Below, in pieces: positions 44,188 to 53,312 of a stretch of DNA of 63,276 bases. The stretch's first letter is position 1. Every line of letters begins with the position of its first letter. The stretch is from NCBI RefSeq assembly GCF_004614185.1, contig NZ_SPVF01000161.1, positions 1-63,276 of the forward strand, written 5' to 3'. A program made the position numbers and the translations under genes. The stretch comes from Zemynaea arenosa (lineage in GTDB: Bacteria > Pseudomonadota > Gammaproteobacteria > Burkholderiales > Burkholderiaceae_D). The notes under the pieces are model-generated. The model did not search any database. It worked only from the letters and a program-made list of their open reading frames with translations, and was not told the DNA's origin.

Positions 44188-45480
44188 TTAAATGGGCCTT
44201 TTGTTAACGGGCTTAATCAGCTTTACAACTTTGATGGACTGTTCGAGAACTTGCACGACTTCGATCACCACGCCATGCAGCCGGAGCGCGGTCGGATATT
44301 CGGGGATGTCCTGCAGATGTTCGAGCAGCAGGCCGTTCAGGGTCTTGGGTCCGTCCAGCGGGAAATCCAGCCCCAGCACCTTGTTGACGTCGCGCAGCGC
44401 GGTCGAGCCTTCCAGCAGGCATTCGCCCTTGGCGTTCCAGCCGAACGCCTCGCTGCGGCTGGTGCCGGGCATGGAGGTGGTGAACTCGCCAATCATCTCC
44501 TCGATGATGTCGTCCAGGGTCACCAGGCCCTGCACCTCACCGTACTCGTCCACGATGATGCCCAGCCGCTCCTTATTCTCCTGGAAGTACTGGAGCTGGG
44601 TGAACACGCCGGTCTCTTCGGGGATGAAGTAGGGCTCGCTGAGCAGCTCGCGGAAGTGGTCAGCGCTCAGTTCGTCGGCGTCCTGGTTCAGCAGGGCGAT
44701 GGCCTTGCGCACATGCAGGATGCCGACGATGCGGTTGATCTCGCCTTCGTAGACGGGCAGCTTGTTGTGGTAGCAGGTGGTCAGCTGCTGCTTGATCTGT
44801 TCCACCGGCACGGCCAGGTCCAGCGCCTCGATCTGGGCGCGCGGGGTCATGATGTCCTCGACCGAGATCTTCTCCAGGTCGAACAGGTTGAGCAGGATGC
44901 TCTTGTGCTTCTGTGGAATGAAGGTGCTGCCTTCCAGTACCACCGAGCGCAGCTCCTCGGGCGACAGGCGGTGCTGATGGCTGTGGTCGCGGCCCTTGAT
45001 GCGCAGCGGCCTGAGCACCACGTTCACGAACAGGTTGACGAACCAGATCACCGGCTTGGCCAGGCTCATCAGGGGCTTGAGCACCATCGAGCTGGGCAGG
45101 GCGATGGCTTCGGGGAAGGTGGCGCCGATCACCTTGGGCGAAATCTCGGCGAACACGATCAGCAGGAAGGCCACCACGGCGGTCGCGATGGTGATCACGC
45201 TCTCGTCGTGGCCGAAGAACAGGATGGCGATGGCCGTCACCAGCGCGGTGGCGATGGCGTTGATCAGGGTGTTGGCGATCAGGACCAGGGACAGCAGCTT
45301 GTCGGTGCGTTCCAGCAGCCACAGCGTGGTGGTGGCCTGCTTGCTGCCGCGCTTGGCCTGGTGGCGCAGGCGGTATTTATTGGCCGCCATCAGGGCCGTT
45401 TCCGCCATGGCGAAAAAGGCCGAACAGAGGATCAGGAGGGCGAGTGCAAGGATCAGCACCCATAAAGGAACGGTTTCCAA
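44188..45480 (-). CDS. CNNM/CorC-type transporter-associated membrane protein (DUF21-CBS)
   Basis: A 430-residue protein. An N-terminal DUF21 membrane domain (about 1-180) is followed by two CBS modules (around 190-320; QIEALDLAVPVEQIKQQL and LGIIVDEYGEVQGLVTLDDIIEEMIGEF) and a C-terminal CorC_HlyC domain. Such proteins are linked to magnesium/cobalt efflux. The likely start is the TTG at 45480 (LETVPLWVL), because the upstream frame has no conserved residues and a TAGAAT (45509-45514, minus strand) sits where a -10 box would be. Confidence 0.88.
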   Translation of the reverse strand: METVPLWVLILALALLILCSAFFAMAETALMAANKYRLRHQAKRGSKQATTTLWLLERTDKLLSLVLIANTLINAIATALVTAIAILFFGHDESVITIATAVVAFLLIVFAEISPKVIGATFPEAIALPSSMVLKPLMSLAKPVIWFVNLFVNVVLRPLRIKGRDHSHQHRLSPEELRSVVLEGSTFIPQKHKSILLNLFDLEKISVEDIMTPRAQIEALDLAVPVEQIKQQLTTCYHNKLPVYEGEINRIVGILHVRKAIALLNQDADELSADHFRELLSEPYFIPEETGVFTQLQYFQENKERLGIIVDEYGEVQGLVTLDDIIEEMIGEFTTSMPGTSRSEAFGWNAKGECLLEGSTALRDVNKVLGLDFPLDGPKTLNGLLLEHLQDIPEYPTALRLHGVVIEVVQVLEQSIKVVKLIKPVNKRPI

Positions 45481-45508
45481 GGGGTCGGTGGAAGATGGAG
45501 ATGACAGG

Positions 45509-45514
45509 ATTCTA
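45509..45514 (-). promoter_or_regulatory. Likely -10 box of the CNNM/CorC gene
   Basis: TAGAAT on the minus strand, about 29 nt before the proposed TTG start. It argues against translation from further upstream. No good -35 seen. Confidence 0.4.
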
Positions 45515-45614
45515 GCTGAAATCGGCAGCGGTCCCGGCGCGGGAAAGGCGGGCCCGGCTTTACAGGCGGAGGGCGCGGAGCGAATAATCGGGCCGTCTTC
45601 TTCCTCATGCGCCG

Positions 45615-46271
45615 ATGAATACTCCTGCCGAACCGGGGTCTCCACGCCCCCGCCTGCATCCCCGCCTGTTCGTGATCTTCGCCAGCGAGGCGGACGAGGC
45701 AGTGATCTTTGCCCGCGGTCCGTCCGCGTGGTTCCAGCTGGTCCGCTGGGACACGCGGCATGACAGCTTCGAGCCCGGCGCCTGGATCCGCGGCACCATC
45801 TATCCCGAGCGCTGCGACCTCTCGCCCGACGGCCGCTTGCTGCTGTATTTCGTGTACCAGGGCCGGCGCGGCTGGACCAGCTACACCTCGGCCTGGACCG
45901 GTGTCAGCCGCTCGCCCTGGCTGACGGCGCTGGCGCTGTGGCCGTGGCGCAGTACCTGGGGTGGGGGCGGACGCTTCGAAGGCCACCGCAAGGTGGTGCT
46001 GGCCTCCAGCGTTCCGTGCGCGGCGCATCCCGACCATCCGCCGGCGGGGCTCACGGTCGCCTTCGGCTCAAGGCCGCGCCAGGTGATGGACGGGCCAGTG
46101 CCGGGCGCGCCCTGGTCGGGCGTGGACCAGCGCGGCCGGGTGGTGTTCGCGCACGATGGGCTGCTGATCTGGCGGCGCAAGCCCAATGACCATGTGGTGC
46201 TGGCCGACTTCAATGGCGACCGGCCCGATCCACAACCGGCGCCGGAATGGGCCACCCGGCCGCTGGCGTAA
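45615..46271 (+). CDS. Protein of unknown function
   Basis: A 218-residue soluble protein that I do not recognise. It has no signal peptide, membrane segment or known catalytic motif. It is rich in Trp, Pro and Arg, and segments such as CDLSPDGRLLLYFVYQG, GVDQRGRVVFAHDGLLIWRR and VLADFNGDRPDPQPAPEWA have the look of beta-propeller blades (WD40/TolB-like). Codon use matches the surrounding genes, so it is probably a real gene. It lies between two genes of opposite strand. Confidence 0.6.
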   Translation: MNTPAEPGSPRPRLHPRLFVIFASEADEAVIFARGPSAWFQLVRWDTRHDSFEPGAWIRGTIYPERCDLSPDGRLLLYFVYQGRRGWTSYTSAWTGVSRSPWLTALALWPWRSTWGGGGRFEGHRKVVLASSVPCAAHPDHPPAGLTVAFGSRPRQVMDGPVPGAPWSGVDQRGRVVFAHDGLLIWRRKPNDHVVLADFNGDRPDPQPAPEWATRPLA

Positions 46272-46278
46272 GCGCGCC

Positions 46279-46839
46279 TCAGCCGTTCCACCAGTGCGAA
46301 GTCGTGCCCATGGACGGCACGCGGGCCTGGGCCACACTGTGGACGATGCCCGCCTGGAGTGCCTCCTCGGCCGTGAACAGGCGCGCATTGCCGTTCAGGT
46401 TGGGGCGGATATCCTGCGGTTTGGGCGCGGATGCCGTCGCTTCATCGAAGATGGCGGCGTAGCGGTCGGCGTCGAAGTCCAGGCAGTCGCGCCATTCGGA
46501 CACGCGAGAATGGTCGGCTGCCACCAGGTTGCCGAAGCCCCAGTGCAGCGGGTGCACCAGGAAGCGCGTGCCCGGGCAAGCGTAGCGTTTCTCGCCGGCC
46601 AGAAAGATCACCACGCCGACCGATTCCACGCTGCCGATGTTGTGCGTGGATAGCGGCAAGGGAAGGGATTTGAGGAAGAAGTACAGCGCAAAGCCCGCCG
46701 TCATGTTGCCACCCTCGGTGGACATGTGAAGCTCCAGCTTGGTCGCGCCGCTCTGCAGCGCCTGCAGGCAGAGGTTGCGTATCGTGCACACGGACCCGTG
46801 ATTGATCGGGCCGATGAAATGAACAATATGCAACGACAT
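46279..46839 (-). CDS. ClpP-like (S14) serine protease homologue
   Basis: A 186-residue protein with the ClpP/crotonase fold. STEGGNMTAGFALYFFLKS matches the ClpP oxyanion region. S73 (IGSVESVGVV) and H96 (FLVHPLHWG) fit the catalytic Ser and His. The position of the ClpP Asp (DRFLSAPEA in E. coli) is occupied by Asn/Ala (NARLFTAEEA), so the triad looks incomplete. No N-terminal propeptide and no adjacent Clp ATPase. It is downstream of uraH and on the same strand, 21 nt away. Possibly a peptidase on its own or a non-proteolytic hydrolase. Confidence 0.75.
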   Translation of the reverse strand: MSLHIVHFIGPINHGSVCTIRNLCLQALQSGATKLELHMSTEGGNMTAGFALYFFLKSLPLPLSTHNIGSVESVGVVIFLAGEKRYACPGTRFLVHPLHWGFGNLVAADHSRVSEWRDCLDFDADRYAAIFDEATASAPKPQDIRPNLNGNARLFTAEEALQAGIVHSVAQARVPSMGTTSHWWNG

Positions 46840-46860
46840 GCGCTCCTCCCTGTTCAGTAA

Positions 46861-47214
46861 TTAGCTCCCCCGATAGGTCGAGTATGACCACGGCGTCACC
46901 ACCAATGGTACGTGGTAGTTCTGTTCGCTGCTCGCAACACCGAAGGCAATCGTGACGCGGTCCACGAACCGCGGATCGGGCAGGGTGACGCCCTGGGCCG
47001 CAAAATAGTCGCCGGCGTGAAACACCAGTTCGTACTGGCCGCGCTGCAGCGCCTCGCCTTCCAGCAGCGGCGCAGTGCAGCGGCCGTCCGCATTGGTGGT
47101 CTCCGTCTTGAGCAGCGTGCGTGCGCCAGCGTGGACGGCGTACAGTTCCACCTTGACCCCGGCGCCCGGCTTGCCCTGCGTGGTGTCGAGCACGTGCGTG
47201 CTGAGTTTTCCCAT
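46861..47214 (-). CDS. uraH: 5-hydroxyisourate hydrolase (transthyretin-like)
   Basis: Hydrolyses 5-hydroxyisourate formed from urate. 117 residues, normal length. The N-terminal LSTHVLDTTQGKPG and the C-terminal YRGS are the family hallmarks, with His, Arg and Ser active-site residues in them. Cytoplasmic, as there is no signal peptide. Divergent from puuE, with which it shares a 92-bp promoter region. No uricase or OHCU decarboxylase gene is in the window. Confidence 0.95.
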   Translation of the reverse strand: MGKLSTHVLDTTQGKPGAGVKVELYAVHAGARTLLKTETTNADGRCTAPLLEGEALQRGQYELVFHAGDYFAAQGVTLPDPRFVDRVTIAFGVASSEQNYHVPLVVTPWSYSTYRGS

Positions 47215-47275
47215 GGTTTTTCCTTTATGTGCTTATCAGCGGAATCTTATTCTGATTGAGCATCTGTCCATATAA

Positions 47276-47287
47276 GATAGCCGATAT
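47276..47287. promoter_or_regulatory. Candidate purine-catabolism operator (uraH/puuE)
   Basis: GATAGCCGATAT lies in the short divergent uraH-puuE promoter region, 19 nt before the puuE ATG. Eleven of its twelve bases recur before xdhA (48279-48290). It is probably a site for a shared regulator; no regulator gene is nearby. Confidence 0.45.
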
Positions 47288-47306
47288 ACCTTTCATCCGA
47301 GGACCC

Positions 47307-48260
47307 ATGGACACCTACCGCAACTACCCGCGCGACCTCATCGGCTACGGCCGCACGCCGCCGCACGCCCGCTGGCCCGGCGGCGCCCGGGTCGCGCTGC
47401 AGTTCGTGCTCAACTATGAAGAGGGCGGCGAGAACTGCGTGCTGCATGGCGACCCGGCCTCGGAAACCTTCCTGTCCGAAATCATTGGCGCCCAGGCTTT
47501 CCCAATGCGCCACATGAGCATGGAGTCGATCTACGAGTACGGTTCGCGCGCCGGCCTGTGGCGCCTGCTGCGCATGTTCGAGGACCGCCAGCTGCCGCTG
47601 ACCGTGTTCGGCGTCTCCATGGCGCTCAAGCGCAACCCGGAAGCGGTCGCCGCCTTCCGCGAGCTCGGCCATGAGATCGCCTGCCACGGCCTGCGCTGGA
47701 TCTCGTACCAAAACATGGACGAGGCCACCGAGCGCGCCCACATGAAAGAGGCGGTGGACATCATCCGCGCGCTGACCGGGGCGGCCCCGCAAGGCTGGTA
47801 CACCGGCCGCGACTCGCCCCACACCCGCCGCCTGGTGGTCGAGCACGGCGGCTTCACCTACGATGCCGACTATTACGGCGACGACCTGCCGTTCTGGGAC
47901 AAGGTCGAGTACCGCGACCAGATGGGCGTGCTGCACACCAGGCCGCACCTGGTCGTCCCGTACACGCTGGACACCAACGACATGCGCTTCGCCGCCATGC
48001 AGGGCTTCAACTCCGGCACCCAGTTCTTCGACTACCTGAAAGACGCCTTCGACGTGCTCTACGCGGAAGGCGACCCCAACGGCCTGAACCGGCCTAAAAT
48101 GCTCTCCATCGGGCTGCACTGCCGGCTGGTGGGCCGCCCGGCACGCGCGGCCGCGCTGGCGCGCTTCTTGGACTACGTGCAAAGCCACGAGCAGGTGTGG
48201 ATCACCCGGCGCATCGATATCGCCAATCACTGGATCGCGCACCACCCGTGCGTCGAGTGA
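47307..48260 (+). CDS. puuE: Allantoinase PuuE-type (polysaccharide deacetylase fold)
   Basis: A 317-residue cytoplasmic NodB-fold hydrolase of the PuuE group that opens allantoin to allantoate without the amidohydrolase metal site. Starts MDTYRNYPRDLIGYGRTPPHARWPGGARVALQFVLNYEEGGE, the signature of the group. Later blocks are EIACHGLRWISYQ and GWYTGRDSPHTRRL. ATG at 47307 with GAGGA. It continues the uraH pathway. Confidence 0.92.
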   Translation: MDTYRNYPRDLIGYGRTPPHARWPGGARVALQFVLNYEEGGENCVLHGDPASETFLSEIIGAQAFPMRHMSMESIYEYGSRAGLWRLLRMFEDRQLPLTVFGVSMALKRNPEAVAAFRELGHEIACHGLRWISYQNMDEATERAHMKEAVDIIRALTGAAPQGWYTGRDSPHTRRLVVEHGGFTYDADYYGDDLPFWDKVEYRDQMGVLHTRPHLVVPYTLDTNDMRFAAMQGFNSGTQFFDYLKDAFDVLYAEGDPNGLNRPKMLSIGLHCRLVGRPARAAALARFLDYVQSHEQVWITRRIDIANHWIAHHPCVE

Positions 48261-48275
48261 CTGGTATGGCTTTCT

Positions 48276-48294
48276 GCTGATAGCCGACATCAGC
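48276..48294. promoter_or_regulatory. Candidate purine-catabolism operator (xdhA)
   Basis: GCTGATAGCCGACATCAGC is an inverted repeat (GCTGAT, 7-nt spacer, ATCAGC) 66 nt before xdhA. It contains GATAGCCGACAT, nearly identical to the uraH/puuE site. The dyad suggests a dimeric regulator. Confidence 0.5.
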
Positions 48295-48359
48295 GCAAGC
48301 TTATATGTAGGGATGGGCGGAATGTTAACCTGCCACGCTGGGAAAAAACCGAGGCAACC

Positions 48360-49829
48360 ATGTCCGAACCGATCCGTTTCTATTACCGCGGCACCGTCCA
48401 GCAGGTGGATGGCGCAGCGCCCACGCGCACCGTGCTCCAGCACCTGCGCGAGGACCTGCACTGCACCGGCACCAAAGAGGGCTGCGCGGAAGGGGACTGC
48501 GGCGCGTGCACGGTGGTCGTCGGCACGCTGAAGGACGGCCAGGTCGAGATGCAGGCCGTGAACTCCTGCATCCAGTTCCTGCCCACGCTGGACGGCAAGG
48601 CCTTGTTCACGGTCGAGGACCTGCAGCAACACGACGGTGCGCTGCATCCGGTGCAGCAGGCGCTGGTTGAGTGCCACGGTTCGCAATGCGGCTTCTGCAC
48701 GCCGGGCTTCGTGATGTCGCTGTGGGGCCTCTACCTCAAGCAGGAGGGCGCCAAGCCGTCCCGCTGCCAGATCGACGATGCCCTCTCCGGGAACCTGTGC
48801 CGCTGCACCGGCTATCGCCCGATCATCGACGCGGCCGAACGCATGGTGGAGCTGCCGCCCGCGCAGTTCGACGCGGATGACGTCGCCGCCCAGCTGCAGG
48901 CGCTCAAGCGCGAGCGCATGGCCGTGTACACCGGCGGCACCCACGATTTCTACGCCCCGCGCACCGTGGCCGAACTGGCCCAGGTTCGCGCCGACAAACC
49001 GGCGGCCACCATGCTGGCCGGGTCCACCGACGTCGGCCTGTGGGTGACCAAGCAGATGCGCGACCTCGGCGACGTGATCTACCTCGGCCACGTGGACGAA
49101 CTGAAGACCATCGCCGAGCGCGATGGCATGCTCGAGATCGGCGCCGGCGCCTCGCTGAACGACGCCTACGCCGCCGTAGTGCGGCACTACGGCGAGCTGC
49201 AGGAGATGTGGCAGCGCTTCGCCTCCCTCCCGATCCGCAATGCGGGCACCCTGGGCGGCAACGTCGCCAACGGCTCGCCGATCGGCGACTCCATGCCCTG
49301 GCTGATCGCGCTGGGCAGCTCGGTCGTGCTGCGCAGCGTGCGCGGCGAGCGCGTGCTGGCGCTGGAGGACTTCTACCTCGGCTACCAGAAGAAGGACCTG
49401 CAGCCGGACGAATTCGTGCAGTCCGTACGCGTGCCGCTGCCGCGCGCGGGTTTGGGCGCGGTGTTCCGTACCTACAAACTGGCCAAGCGCTTCGACCAGG
49501 ATATCTCCGCCGTCTGCGCCGCCTTCGCGCTCACGCTCGATGGCGATACCGTCACGTCGGCCCGCATCGCGTTCGGCGGTATGGCCGCCACGCCCAAGCG
49601 CGCCGCGCAGGCCGAGCAGGCGCTGACCGGCCAGTCGTGGAACGAGGCGACGCTGCACGCCGCGATGGCCGCACTGGCGCAGGACTACCAGCCACTGACC
49701 GACATGCGCGCCTCCAGCGAGTACCGCCTGCTGGCCGCCCAGAACCTGTTGCGCCGCTTCTGGTACGAGACCCGCACCGATGCGCCGCTGGCCGTCGACG
49801 CCGTCAATGCTTTCGCCGTGCGCGCGTGA
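48360..49829 (+). CDS. xdhA: Xanthine dehydrogenase small subunit
   Basis: Iron-sulfur/FAD subunit. 489 residues. First [2Fe-2S] cluster C42, C47, C50, C70. Second cluster C110, C113, C147, C149 ([18 protein letters not shown]). The FAD-binding domain (about 190-370) has [13 protein letters not shown] and [23 protein letters not shown]-dehydrogenase flavoprotein C-terminal domain follows. It pairs with XdhB to oxidise hypoxanthine and xanthine to urate. Starts the xdhABC-guaD run. Confidence 0.96.
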   Translation: MSEPIRFYYRGTVQQVDGAAPTRTVLQHLREDLHCTGTKEGCAEGDCGACTVVVGTLKDGQVEMQAVNSCIQFLPTLDGKALFTVEDLQQHDGALHPVQQALVECHGSQCGFCTPGFVMSLWGLYLKQEGAKPSRCQIDDALSGNLCRCTGYRPIIDAAERMVELPPAQFDADDVAAQLQALKRERMAVYTGGTHDFYAPRTVAELAQVRADKPAATMLAGSTDVGLWVTKQMRDLGDVIYLGHVDELKTIAERDGMLEIGAGASLNDAYAAVVRHYGELQEMWQRFASLPIRNAGTLGGNVANGSPIGDSMPWLIALGSSVVLRSVRGERVLALEDFYLGYQKKDLQPDEFVQSVRVPLPRAGLGAVFRTYKLAKRFDQDISAVCAAFALTLDGDTVTSARIAFGGMAATPKRAAQAEQALTGQSWNEATLHAAMAALAQDYQPLTDMRASSEYRLLAAQNLLRRFWYETRTDAPLAVDAVNAFAVRA

Positions 49830-49839
49830 GGAGCCTGAA

Positions 49840-52176
49840 ATGAACCATCCCGTCGCCCCCGAACTGGCCGCCGCCTGGACCGCAGTCGGCCTGCCGCGCA
49901 AGCACGAATCGGCCGAGCTGCACGTGCTGGGCCAGGCCACCTACACCGACGACATTCTGGAAGTCCAGGGCACCTTGCATGCGGCTCTGGGCCTTTCGGC
50001 CAAGGCGCATGCCAAGTTCAGCACCATCGACCTCACCGCCGTGCGCGCGAGCCGCGGCGTGGTCGCGGTCTACACGGCCGGGGACATCCCTGGCACCAAT
50101 GACTGTGGCCCGATCATCCACGACGACCCGATCTTCGCCGATGGCCTGGTGCAGTACGTCGGCCAGCCCTTGTTCGTCGTGGTCGCGGACACCCACGACA
50201 ACGCCCGCCGCGCGGCGCGCCTGGCCAAGGTCGACTATGACGAGCTGCCCGCCGTCCTGACCCCGCAGGCCGCGCGCGCCGCGCAGTCATACGTGCTGCC
50301 GCCCATGAAGCTGGCGCGCGGCGACGCGCAAGCCGCGTTCGAGCGCGCGCCGCACAGGGTGCAGGGAGAGCTGCACGTGGGCGGACAGGAGCAGTTCTAC
50401 CTCGAAGGCCAGATCGCCTACGCCATCCCGAAGGAAGGCAGTGGCATGCTGGTCCAGTGCTCGACCCAGCACCCGAGCGAAATGCAGCACGTCGTCGCGC
50501 ATGCCCTCGGCCTGCATTCTCACCACGTCACGGTGGAATGCCGCCGCATGGGCGGGGGCTTCGGCGGCAAGGAGTCGCAATCGGCGCTGTGGTGCGCCGC
50601 TTCTGCGATCGCCGCGCATAAGCTCAAGCGCCCGGTCAAGCTGCGCGCGGACCGAGACGACGACATGCTCGTTACCGGCAAGCGCCACTGCTTCCACTAC
50701 CTGTACGAAGTGGGTTATGACGACAGCGGCAAGATCGTCGCCGCCAAGGTGGACATGGTCTCGCGCGCCGGCTACTCGGCGGACCTCTCGGGCCCCGTCG
50801 CCACACGTGCCGTCTGCCACTTCGATAACACCTACTACCTGTCCGATGTCGACATCCGCGCCGCCTGCGGCAAGACCAACACGCAGTCCAACACCGCTTT
50901 CCGCGGCTTCGGCGGTCCGCAGGGCGCGATCGCCATCGAGTACGTGATCGACGACATCGCGCGCAACCTGGGCAAGGACGCGCTGGACATCCGCAAGCTG
51001 AATTTCTACGGCAAGACGGACCACAATGTCACGCCCTACGGCCAGATCGTGGTGGACAACGTGATCCACGAACTGGTGGCGCAGCTGGAAGAGTCGAGCG
51101 AATACCGCGCGCGCCGCACGGCTATCGCGCAATTCAACGCGGGCAGCCCGGTCCTCAAGAAGGGCCTGGCTCTCACTCCGGTGAAGTTCGGCATCGCCTT
51201 CAATGTGACGCACCTGAACCAGGCGGGCGCGCTGGTGCACGTGTATGTGGATGGCTCCGTACTGGTGAATCACGGTGGCACCGAGATGGGGCAGGGCATC
51301 AACACCAAGGTGATGCAGTGCGTGGCGCACGAACTGGGCGTCGATTTCGCGCGCGTACGCGTGAGCGCGACGGACACCAGCAAGGTGGCCAACACCTCGG
51401 CCACGGCGGCATCCACGGGCGCGGACCTGAACGGCAAGGCGGCGCAAGATGCGGCGCGCCAGATTCGTGACCGGCTGGCGGCGTTCGCGGCCACCAAACA
51501 TGGTGGCGCGGCGGCGGATGTGCGCTTCGCGGACGATATCGTGTACGTCAACGGCATGGAGATCGACTTCCCGCAGCTGGTGCAGCAGGCCTACCTGGCG
51601 CGCGTGCAGCTGTGGTCCGACGGGTTCTACGCGACCCCTGGCCTGCACTGGGACCCGAAGACCATGACGGGCAATCCGTTCTCGTATTTTGCGTATGGGG
51701 CGGCGGTGTCCGAGGTGGTGGTCGATACGCTGACGGGCGAGTGGAAGCTGCTGCGTGCGGGCGTGTTGTATGACGCGGGCAATTCGCTCAACCCGGCCAT
51801 CGACATCGGCCAGGTAGAGGGCGCCTTCATCCAGGGTATGGGCTGGCTCACGACCGAGGAGCTGTGGTGGAACGCGGGCGGGAAGCTGATGACGCATGCG
51901 CCGTCGACCTACAAGATTCCGGCGATTTCGGACTGTCCGGAGGATTTCCGCGTGCAGCTCTTCAAGAACCGCAATGTGGCGGATTCGATTCACCGCTCGA
52001 AGGCGGTGGGTGAGCCGCCGCTGCTGCTGCCGTTCTCGGTGTTCTTTGCGATTCGCGATGCGGTGGCGGCGGTGGGTGACAACACCGTCAATCCGCCGCT
52101 GAATGCACCGGCAACCTGCGAAGAGATCCTCAAGGCTGTCTGCGCGGTGCAGGCGCAGGCGGCGCACAAGGCTTAG
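49840..52176 (+). CDS. xdhB: Xanthine dehydrogenase molybdopterin-binding subunit
   Basis: 778-residue catalytic subunit. Molybdopterin motifs include QEQFYLEGQIAYAIP, RRMGGGFGGKESQS, NTAFRGFGGPQ, HGGTEMGQGINTKV and the C-terminal GEPPLLLPFSVFFAIRDAV, which contains the catalytic Glu. ATG at 49840 with GAGGAG. A GC-rich, regular member of the family, 10 nt after xdhA. Confidence 0.96.
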   Translation: MNHPVAPELAAAWTAVGLPRKHESAELHVLGQATYTDDILEVQGTLHAALGLSAKAHAKFSTIDLTAVRASRGVVAVYTAGDIPGTNDCGPIIHDDPIFADGLVQYVGQPLFVVVADTHDNARRAARLAKVDYDELPAVLTPQAARAAQSYVLPPMKLARGDAQAAFERAPHRVQGELHVGGQEQFYLEGQIAYAIPKEGSGMLVQCSTQHPSEMQHVVAHALGLHSHHVTVECRRMGGGFGGKESQSALWCAASAIAAHKLKRPVKLRADRDDDMLVTGKRHCFHYLYEVGYDDSGKIVAAKVDMVSRAGYSADLSGPVATRAVCHFDNTYYLSDVDIRAACGKTNTQSNTAFRGFGGPQGAIAIEYVIDDIARNLGKDALDIRKLNFYGKTDHNVTPYGQIVVDNVIHELVAQLEESSEYRARRTAIAQFNAGSPVLKKGLALTPVKFGIAFNVTHLNQAGALVHVYVDGSVLVNHGGTEMGQGINTKVMQCVAHELGVDFARVRVSATDTSKVANTSATAASTGADLNGKAAQDAARQIRDRLAAFAATKHGGAAADVRFADDIVYVNGMEIDFPQLVQQAYLARVQLWSDGFYATPGLHWDPKTMTGNPFSYFAYGAAVSEVVVDTLTGEWKLLRAGVLYDAGNSLNPAIDIGQVEGAFIQGMGWLTTEELWWNAGGKLMTHAPSTYKIPAISDCPEDFRVQLFKNRNVADSIHRSKAVGEPPLLLPFSVFFAIRDAVAAVGDNTVNPPLNAPATCEEILKAVCAVQAQAAHKA

Positions 52177-52178
52177 TC

Positions 52179-53300
52179 ATGAACGAGTGGCTGACAGGTG
52201 TCGCTGCGGGGCCGGCGGTGCTGGTGACCGTGGCGGCCGTCGAGGGCTCGGGCCCGCGTGAACCCGGCGCGAAGATGCTGGTGGGCGCGGCGCAGCTGTA
52301 CGGGACCATCGGTGGCGGGCATCTGGAGCACAAGGCCATTGCGCTGGCCCGGCAGATGCTGGCGCAGGGCGTGGGCGAGGAGGGCGCGCAGCGGCGGTAT
52401 GAACGCTATGCGCTGGGTCCGAGTCTCGGTCAATGCTGCGGCGGCGTCGTGTACCTTGCGTTCGAGCGCGCCGATGCGGCGCAGGCGGACGTGCTGCGCG
52501 CGCGTCCGCGTGTCACCACCTGGCGCTTGATCGCCCTCGATAGGGCGCCGGATGCCATCCTGCTCGACGAAACGCTGGCGCCACTGGGCACAGGCGTCGG
52601 CTCCGGTACCGGGGTCAGGCCCCTTTTGGGTGAACCGGGGCCCGACCCCTCTGCTGACCGCTCTGCCGGTGATGCGCAGCGCGCCGCGCTGGTGTTTGAT
52701 CCGGCGCTGGGAACGCACGTCGCCACCGAGCCGGATGGCCGCCGCTGGCTCATCGACCGCATCGAGCCGCCGCACGCGCATCTGGTGCTGTTCGGCGCTG
52801 GCCATGTGGGCGCGGCCATTGTGCGGGCCCTGGCCGAGCTGCCATGCACCGTCACCTGGGTCGACGAGCGCGAGGACATGTTCCCTGCAGACGTCCCGTC
52901 CAACGTCACTATTGAAGCCACCGACACCCCCGAGTGCGTGGTCGCCACCGCGCCCCCCGGCGCGGCCTACCTGGTCATGACCCACAGCCACGCCCTCGAC
53001 CAGCGCCTGACCGAAGCGATTCTGGGCCGAGCACACGTCGGCTGGTTCGGCCTCATCGGCTCCAAGACCAAGCGCGCTCAATTCGAACACCGCCTGCGCG
53101 CGCGCGGCGTCAATGACGACACCATCGCCACCATGGTCTGCCCCATCGGCATCCCCGGCATCCAGAGCAAGCTCCCCGCCGTCATCGCCGCCTCCGTGGC
53201 CGCGCAGCTGCTGGCCGTGTGGGAAGAGCAGGAGCGGCAGGAACAATCGCTCGAAACTGGCGCCCCGCCCATAAGACTGGTAGCCTCACGGCGCAACTAA
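52179..53300 (+). CDS. xdhC: Xanthine dehydrogenase accessory protein XdhC, with an in-frame REP insert
   Basis: Binds molybdenum cofactor and inserts it, sulfurated, into XdhB. 373 residues. N-terminal XdhC/CoxI domain (GSGPREPGAKMLV, GTIGGGHLEHKA, GPSLGQCCGG) and a C-terminal Rossmann domain (HLVLFGAGHVGAAIVRAL, GLIGSKTKR). Residues ~144-157 are encoded by a REP pair and read TGVRPLLGEPGPDP. They fall in the inter-domain linker and keep the frame. Two nt after xdhB. Confidence 0.93.
   Translation: MNEWLTGVAAGPAVLVTVAAVEGSGPREPGAKMLVGAAQLYGTIGGGHLEHKAIALARQMLAQGVGEEGAQRRYERYALGPSLGQCCGGVVYLAFERADAAQADVLRARPRVTTWRLIALDRAPDAILLDETLAPLGTGVGSGTGVRPLLGEPGPDPSADRSAGDAQRAALVFDPALGTHVATEPDGRRWLIDRIEPPHAHLVLFGAGHVGAAIVRALAELPCTVTWVDEREDMFPADVPSNVTIEATDTPECVVATAPPGAAYLVMTHSHALDQRLTEAILGRAHVGWFGLIGSKTKRAQFEHRLRARGVNDDTIATMVCPIGIPGIQSKLPAVIAASVAAQLLAVWEEQERQEQSLETGAPPIRLVASRRN
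52608..52649. repeat. REP pair inside the xdhC coding region
   Basis: ACCGGGGTCAGGCCCC (52608-52623) and ACCGGGGCCCGACCCC (52634-52649), the second an inverted copy with one change (plus flank). The pair has the same arrangement as 37695-37735. Its length and position leave the reading frame open. Confidence 0.8.
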
Positions 53301-53312
53301 CCGAGATTCCCA

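Noticed and set aside
52179..53300. xdhC as a pseudogene disrupted by the REP pair
   Set aside because: The frame continues intact through the repeat, and both conserved domains follow in phase.
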